Part shown: piece after piece, positions 6,740 through 9,202 of the stretch
Position numbering within the stretch: the first letter of the stretch is position 1
Layout of the letters: every line of letters starts with the position of its first letter
Source of the DNA: Clostridiales bacterium
GTDB taxonomy: Bacteria > Bacillota > Clostridia > Lachnospirales > Lachnospiraceae
Reading direction: 5' to 3'
DNA: 9,202 nucleotides
Assembly (NCBI GenBank): GCA_021204765.1
Contig: JAJPYU010000058.1
Location: 1 to 9,202 of the forward strand
Translations under genes and position numbers: made by a program
Notes under the pieces: generated by a model
Told to the model about the DNA's origin: nothing
Database searches by the model: none
The model's input: only the letters and a program-made list of their open reading frames with translations

Positions 6740-6754
6740 CGGACTTTTTTAGCT

Positions 6755-6799
6755 CAGCCTCCGAGGATATTTATATCATTCGGGGGCTGTCTTTCTATC
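6755..6799 (+). terminator. rpmE terminator
   Basis: A 10-bp arm CAGCCTCCGA (6755-6764) pairs with TCGGGGGCTG (6780-6789), with one T:G pair. The stem continues inside as GATAT (6766-6770) and ATATC (6773-6777) around TT. The tail TCTTTCTATCT is T-rich though interrupted. It starts 15 bp after the rpmE stop. A T run (6745-6750) also precedes the hairpin. Confidence 0.75.
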
Positions 6800-6800
6800 T

Positions 6801-7027
6801 GCGGATATTTGACCCTGGTATCATCAGATGTTGGGGTCAAATAAGATGATACCACGGATTGCTCCGCTCTCCGAGCTCCCGCAATCCTCAAAACATTCGG
6901 AATCCGCTAAATTTGACCTAAAAAAGGTCAAATTTGCTACTTCCTCATGTTTTGGGCGGGTCAAGTATACCCGTAATTGGATGCAAGCATCCATTCCGGG
7001 TCTATTTGACCCTGGTATCATCATATG
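6801..7027. repeat. Structured non-coding element bounded by 21-bp direct repeats
   Basis: An identical 21-bp sequence, TATTTGACCC then TGGTATCATC then A, occurs at 6806-6826 and 7003-7023, exactly 197 bp apart. Just after the first copy are the reverse complements of both halves in the same order, GGGTCAAATA (6834-6843) and GATGATACCA (6845-6854), giving an A-B-A'-B' layout. Between the direct repeats are GGATTGC (6856-6862) with GCAATCC (6881-6887), an 11-bp hairpin at 6909-6935, and a stem at 6970-7000 (CCCG/CGGG with inner TGGATGC/GCATCCA). Short ORFs crossing it on both strands are by-products of the symmetry. No gene is seen here. It may be a repeat family or a structured RNA. Confidence 0.7.
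6909..6935. repeat. Perfect 11-bp inverted repeat with A5 loop
   Basis: AAATTTGACCT (6909-6919) and AGGTCAAATTT (6925-6935) flank AAAAA. It shares the TTTGACC core with the 21-bp direct repeats around it. It could be an operator or an RNA stem; no T run follows, so it is not a standard terminator. Confidence 0.75.
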
Positions 7028-7142
7028 ACACATCAGATACAACTACAATTATAAAGAATACACATGGGCATTTCAAGAATATTATTCAGGAATATTAAAA
7101 ATTGATGTCGTAAAATACACCCTTTGCTGTCACTTTTCCATA

Positions 7143-7172
7143 TTATTAAAAAAATATAAACAGGGGTATAAT
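7143..7172 (+). promoter_or_regulatory. Candidate promoter of the sugar symporter gene
   Basis: Consensus TATAAT (7167-7172) lies behind GGGG, with a weak TTATTA (7143-7148) at 18 bp. Transcription would start near 7179, about 48 nt before ATG. The weak -35 and the AT-rich upstream DNA (7028-7160), which includes two GAATATT copies 13 bp apart (7077-7083, 7090-7096), suggest activator dependence; no regulator gene is present in the window. Confidence 0.5.
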
Positions 7173-7226
7173 AATTTCATCTTAAGTGGGAGAAATTTTA
7201 ATAAGAAAGGAAAGGTGTAATTAATT

Positions 7227-8606
7227 ATGAAAGAAAAAAATGAACTCACAATGGGCACACGGTTCATCTGGGCATTGGGACAGTCCTCCGGCCGTCAGTT
7301 TATCACAGCTCTGGTATCCACCTACATCCTGGTGTTTTTGACCGATACCTTCGGTGTGCCGGCCGGTGCGGCAGGTGTCATCATGACCTGTGCAGCTGTC
7401 TGGGATGCCATCAACGACCCGATGATGGGTACCCTGGCTGACAGAACAAAGACACGCTGGGGCACTTACCGTCCGTTCCTGCTGTTCGTCCCTCTTCCCT
7501 GGGCAGTTGTGGCCTGTCTGCTGTTTGCGGCTCCGGATCTGACTGTGAGAGGCAAGATCGTTTACACGGCAGTGCTTTACATCTGCTACGGCATGCTGCT
7601 TACCTTGCTGGAGATTCCTTACAACGCGATCCTGCCGACTATGACTCACAATGAGATGGAGAAAAACGATACGATTTCCCTCTCCACTTTCATCGCGTCA
7701 ATAGCCATCCTGATCGTATCCTCCTTTACCACGAACCTGGTAAACGTTCTCGGCGGAGATGATCCGGCCAAGGGCTATTTCCTGGTGGTGCTGATCGGCG
7801 CGGTATTGATGCTAATTACCAGCTGGCTCGCTTTCGCAAAATGTAAAGAAAAATATACAGTTGAGAAAAACGCGAATGAGAATCCTTTCAAGGGTCTTGG
7901 TGAGCTGCTGAAGATAAGGCAGGTTTACCCGATGCTGGCTTTCTGGTGTGTAGGCTGTATCCTCTTCCAGATCATCATGGCTTCCTCAGTTTACTATTGC
8001 ATGTACTACCTGATGAATCCGGCGCTGATCACCACGTACATGCTGGTCATTTCCATCAGCGGTATGGTCGGTGTCATGGTGCTCATGCCCATTATCCTGC
8101 GCAGAGTAAAGGGCAGCATGAAGAAGGCTGTCACCTACACCCAGATTATCTGCGTGGTTTGCTACGTGATTCTTTTCTTCGTGGGCGGCAAGTCCATACC
8201 GGCACTGTACATCCTGACCTTCGTGGCCTGCATGTTCTCCACCATGACCAATGCTTTCCGCCCTATGACGGTCGTCGGTTTCACAGACTATGTGCTCCTT
8301 GAGAAGGGCCGTCAGATGAACGCGACTATCTCTGCTATCGGCGGTTTCTCCTACAAGGTCGGTACCGCCATCTCCAATGCCATCCTGTCCTTCGTGCTGG
8401 CTGCCACCGGATATATTGCCGGCGCTATCGGCGGACAGACCCACGCCTTCATGGTAGGTATCAATTCCGTCAGGTTTTTGGTACCTCTGGCCGCCACAGT
8501 GCTCTACATCATCTTCATCCAGTTCTATCCGGAGAAGAGGCTGATGGAGCTCCAGGCAGCAAGAGCTGCCCAGAATGCTGAGGTAAGCGAGGCTCCTCAG
8601 GAGTAA
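7227..8606 (+). CDS. GPH-family sugar:cation symporter (MelB-like MFS_2)
   Basis: A 459-residue inner-membrane transporter of the glycoside-pentoside-hexuronide:cation symporter family, importing a sugar or glycoside with Na+ or H+. About 12 hydrophobic segments can be traced, roughly at 13-38, 47-62, 82-102, 111-134, 151-172, 184-204, 235-258, 268-291, 302-320, 325-346, 370-396 and 412-433, with a central cytoplasmic loop about 205-232. The family signature WDAINDPMMGTLADRTKTRWGTYRP spans residues 59-83; written apart, WDAINDP carries Asp60 and Asp64, the counterparts of the MelB cation-site aspartates. IPYNAILPT (130-138) and FSYKVGTAISN with Lys377 also match the family. The tail after 434 is charged and Ala-rich. 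Start: ATG 7227 with AAGGTG (7212-7217) upstream. The gene precedes a probable rhamnosidase, so a rhamnoside or released oligosaccharide is a reasonable guess for the substrate. Confidence 0.93.
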   Translation: MKEKNELTMGTRFIWALGQSSGRQFITALVSTYILVFLTDTFGVPAGAAGVIMTCAAVWDAINDPMMGTLADRTKTRWGTYRPFLLFVPLPWAVVACLLFAAPDLTVRGKIVYTAVLYICYGMLLTLLEIPYNAILPTMTHNEMEKNDTISLSTFIASIAILIVSSFTTNLVNVLGGDDPAKGYFLVVLIGAVLMLITSWLAFAKCKEKYTVEKNANENPFKGLGELLKIRQVYPMLAFWCVGCILFQIIMASSVYYCMYYLMNPALITTYMLVISISGMVGVMVLMPIILRRVKGSMKKAVTYTQIICVVCYVILFFVGGKSIPALYILTFVACMFSTMTNAFRPMTVVGFTDYVLLEKGRQMNATISAIGGFSYKVGTAISNAILSFVLAATGYIAGAIGGQTHAFMVGINSVRFLVPLAATVLYIIFIQFYPEKRLMELQAARAAQNAEVSEAPQE

Positions 8607-8611
8607 TATAC

Positions 8612-8772
8612 TATAAAAGTCCCGTACTGTGGACATGCAGAGCCGTGCTTGCACGAGCGAATGCATGTACATTGGACGGGCTGGCCTGTATGAGTGAGTA
8701 GGGCGATAGCCCGGATTACGAATGCAGGCGGAGATTGCGAGAGTGCAAAGCACGGAGCAATCAACTTTTATA
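8612..8772. repeat. 161-bp branched palindromic element after the symporter gene
   Basis: The outer arms TATAAAAGT (8612-8620) and ACTTTTATA (8764-8772) are perfect complements. Inside, one branch has CCCGT/ACGGG (8621-8625, 8676-8680), ACATGCA/TGCATGT (8633-8639, 8662-8668) and CGTGC/GCACG (8644-8655). The next has GCCTG/CAGGC (8684-8688, 8725-8729) with GGGC/GCCC around GATA. The third has GATTGC/GCAATC (8733-8738, 8757-8762) with GTGC/GCAC around AAA. The result is a cloverleaf-like fold. It begins five bases after the stop codon and shares TGCGAGAGTGC with the 6105-6301 element. No clear target duplication is visible. Confidence 0.65.
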
Positions 8773-8813
8773 AATGATGGCGTTCACGAAGTGAGCATGT
8801 CTGTTTGATTTAT

Positions 8814-8847
8814 GAAAGCTCCGGCGACTGAGCCGGGGCTTTCTTTC
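8814..8847 (+). terminator. Intrinsic terminator downstream of the symporter gene
   Basis: GAAAGCTCCGGC (8814-8825) pairs with GCCGGGGCTTTC (8832-8843), with one T:G pair, around a GACTGA loop, followed by TTCTTC. It lies about 200 bp beyond the stop codon, so the 3' end of the mRNA would include the branched element at 8612-8772. Confidence 0.85.
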
Positions 8848-8889
8848 TTCAACTGTCATACGGCAGAGGTACATATTTTCTTATCCTTT

Positions 8890-8939
8890 TTTGTTCGTAC
8901 ATGCTGCGCAGACTTTCCGCGCGGCATGGGACGGACAAA
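8890..8939. repeat. 50-bp inverted repeat upstream of the probable rhamnosidase gene
   Basis: The left arm TTTGTTCGT (8890-8898) pairs with ACGGACAAA (8931-8939), and CATGCTGCGC (8900-8909) with GCGCGGCATG (8919-8928). Each arm has one T:G position and there is a small internal loop. The inner loop AGACTTTCC is 9 nt. No T run follows. It may be a regulator-binding palindrome or a folded leader; it lies about 140-190 bp before the gene. Confidence 0.6.
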
Positions 8940-8942
8940 GTA

Positions 8943-8964
8943 CAGACAATATGATTTTTGTCTG
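8943..8964. promoter_or_regulatory. Small hairpin or operator in the rhamnosidase upstream region
   Basis: CAGACAA (8943-8949) and TTGTCTG (8958-8964) form a perfect 7-bp inverted repeat with an 8-nt spacer, followed by ATTTTC. It lies four bases from the larger inverted repeat. It resembles an operator for a dimeric regulator or a weak terminator. Confidence 0.5.
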
Positions 8965-9015
8965 ATTTTCTGAGAATATATGTCGTGTATGAACATAGAA
9001 TATTAATAAAAAGCG

Positions 9016-9038
9016 TGATATTATATTTTATATAAAAT
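9016..9038 (+). promoter_or_regulatory. Candidate rhamnosidase promoter and AT palindrome
   Basis: TGATATTAT (9016-9024) is an extended -10 with no recognisable -35 at 17 bp, which suggests positive control. It runs directly into the 14-bp perfect palindrome ATTTTATATAAAAT (9025-9038), which would cover the transcription start and could be an operator. The start near 9031 leaves a leader of about 50 nt. Confidence 0.4.
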
Positions 9039-9079
9039 AAATACCCTGCAAGTACAGGAAAAAGGGGGTAATGAATACA

Positions 9080-9202
9080 ATGTTTGATAAATGGATCACT
9101 AACGGGACGGCAGCGCCGTTTCTGGCAAGAAAAAAATTTGTCATCGACAAAGAAGTAGCTTCCGCTACAGCGAAGGTCTGCGGACTGGGACAGTTTATTT
9201 TC
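9080..9202 (+). CDS. Probable alpha-L-rhamnosidase, N-terminal fragment (3' end outside window)
   Basis: Only the first 41 codons are present. The segment FLARKKFVIDKEVASATAKV followed by CGLGQFIF resembles the N-terminal beta-sandwich of bacterial alpha-L-rhamnosidases (GH78 group), where a pattern like RKxFxLDKxVxSAxxYVxGLGxxE/F precedes YLNG. These enzymes release rhamnose from plant glycosides, pectin side chains or flavonoids. No signal peptide is seen, suggesting a cytoplasmic enzyme fed by the upstream symporter. Start: ATG 9080 with GGGGG (9064-9068) about 11 bases upstream; ATG 9071 is in frame but lies only two bases from that site, so it is less likely. A related sugar-binding or lyase N-terminal module cannot be excluded from so short a piece. 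Confidence 0.6.
   Translation, partial: MFDKWITNGTAAPFLARKKFVIDKEVASATAKVCGLGQFIF

Noticed and set aside
6311..6740. 10-mer ACACAGTAGC at 6311-6320 and again at the end of rpmE (6731-6740)
   Set aside because: The second copy is part of the coding end of rpmE and no flanking similarity extends the match; probably chance.
6806..7023. CRISPR-like repeats
   Set aside because: Only two direct copies with a 176-bp interior and no regular spacers or cas genes.
6824..7042. Overlapping ORFs of 66 and 72 codons on opposite strands
   Set aside because: Both cover the symmetric repeat region, have no good ribosome binding site or recognisable protein motif, and follow from its inverted repeats.
7986..8753. 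255-codon minus-strand ORF opposite the symporter
   Set aside because: His/Asp-rich shadow frame of a clear MFS_2 gene and of the palindromic element; no family resemblance.
8612..8772. tRNA or tmRNA-like gene suggested by the cloverleaf pairing
   Set aside because: It lacks the conserved T-loop and D-loop bases, has no acceptor-type 7-bp stem with CCA context, and the arm lengths are wrong.

Overview
The window looks like a chromosomal segment of a Gram-positive anaerobe of the Clostridia, most likely a gut-type Lachnospiraceae relative. The signs are a long Rho with an Asn/Tyr-rich insert, a short malic enzyme, a DUF4364-type winged-helix protein, GGAGG ribosome binding sites, moderately GC-rich genes with AT-rich intergenic DNA, and plant-glycan genes (GH42, GPH-family sugar symporter, probable GH78). 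The genus cannot be fixed from the sequence alone.

Layout from left to right. Bases 2-2050 (+) hold most of a GH42 beta-galactosidase whose 5' end lies outside the window. A two-way terminator (2074-2101) separates it from the convergent rho gene (2112-4082, -). A divergent intergenic region of about 260 bp carries candidate extended -10 promoters for rho and for a malic enzyme (4342-5490, +). A DUF4364-family gene (5581-6096, +) follows. Then come a 197-bp palindromic, MITE-like element (6105-6301), a strong promoter (6342-6370), a structured leader of about 160 nt and rpmE (6536-6739, +) with its terminator. Bases 6801-7027 hold a second structured non-coding element bounded by 21-bp direct repeats. 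A GPH/MelB-type sugar:cation symporter (7227-8606, +) is followed by a third branched palindromic element (8612-8772), a terminator, an unusual leader with two further inverted repeats, and the first 41 codons of a probable alpha-L-rhamnosidase (9080 to the window end).

The genes fall into two themes. The centre (rho, malic enzyme, DUF4364, rpmE) is housekeeping: transcription termination, C4 metabolism and the ribosome. The flanks are glycan use: galactoside hydrolysis on the left, sugar import and rhamnoside cleavage on the right.

The most unusual content is non-coding. Three separate highly base-paired elements (5497-5542, 6105-6301, 8612-8772) each begin 5-8 nt after a stop codon. The largest has perfect 21-bp terminal inverted repeats, a possible 8-bp target duplication and two GTAA-capped inner hairpins. 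The 6801-7027 element has an A-B-A'-B' arrangement that could form a pseudoknot. The Rho insert is a candidate prion-like or phase-separating domain. I found no tRNA, rRNA, CRISPR array or transposase gene.
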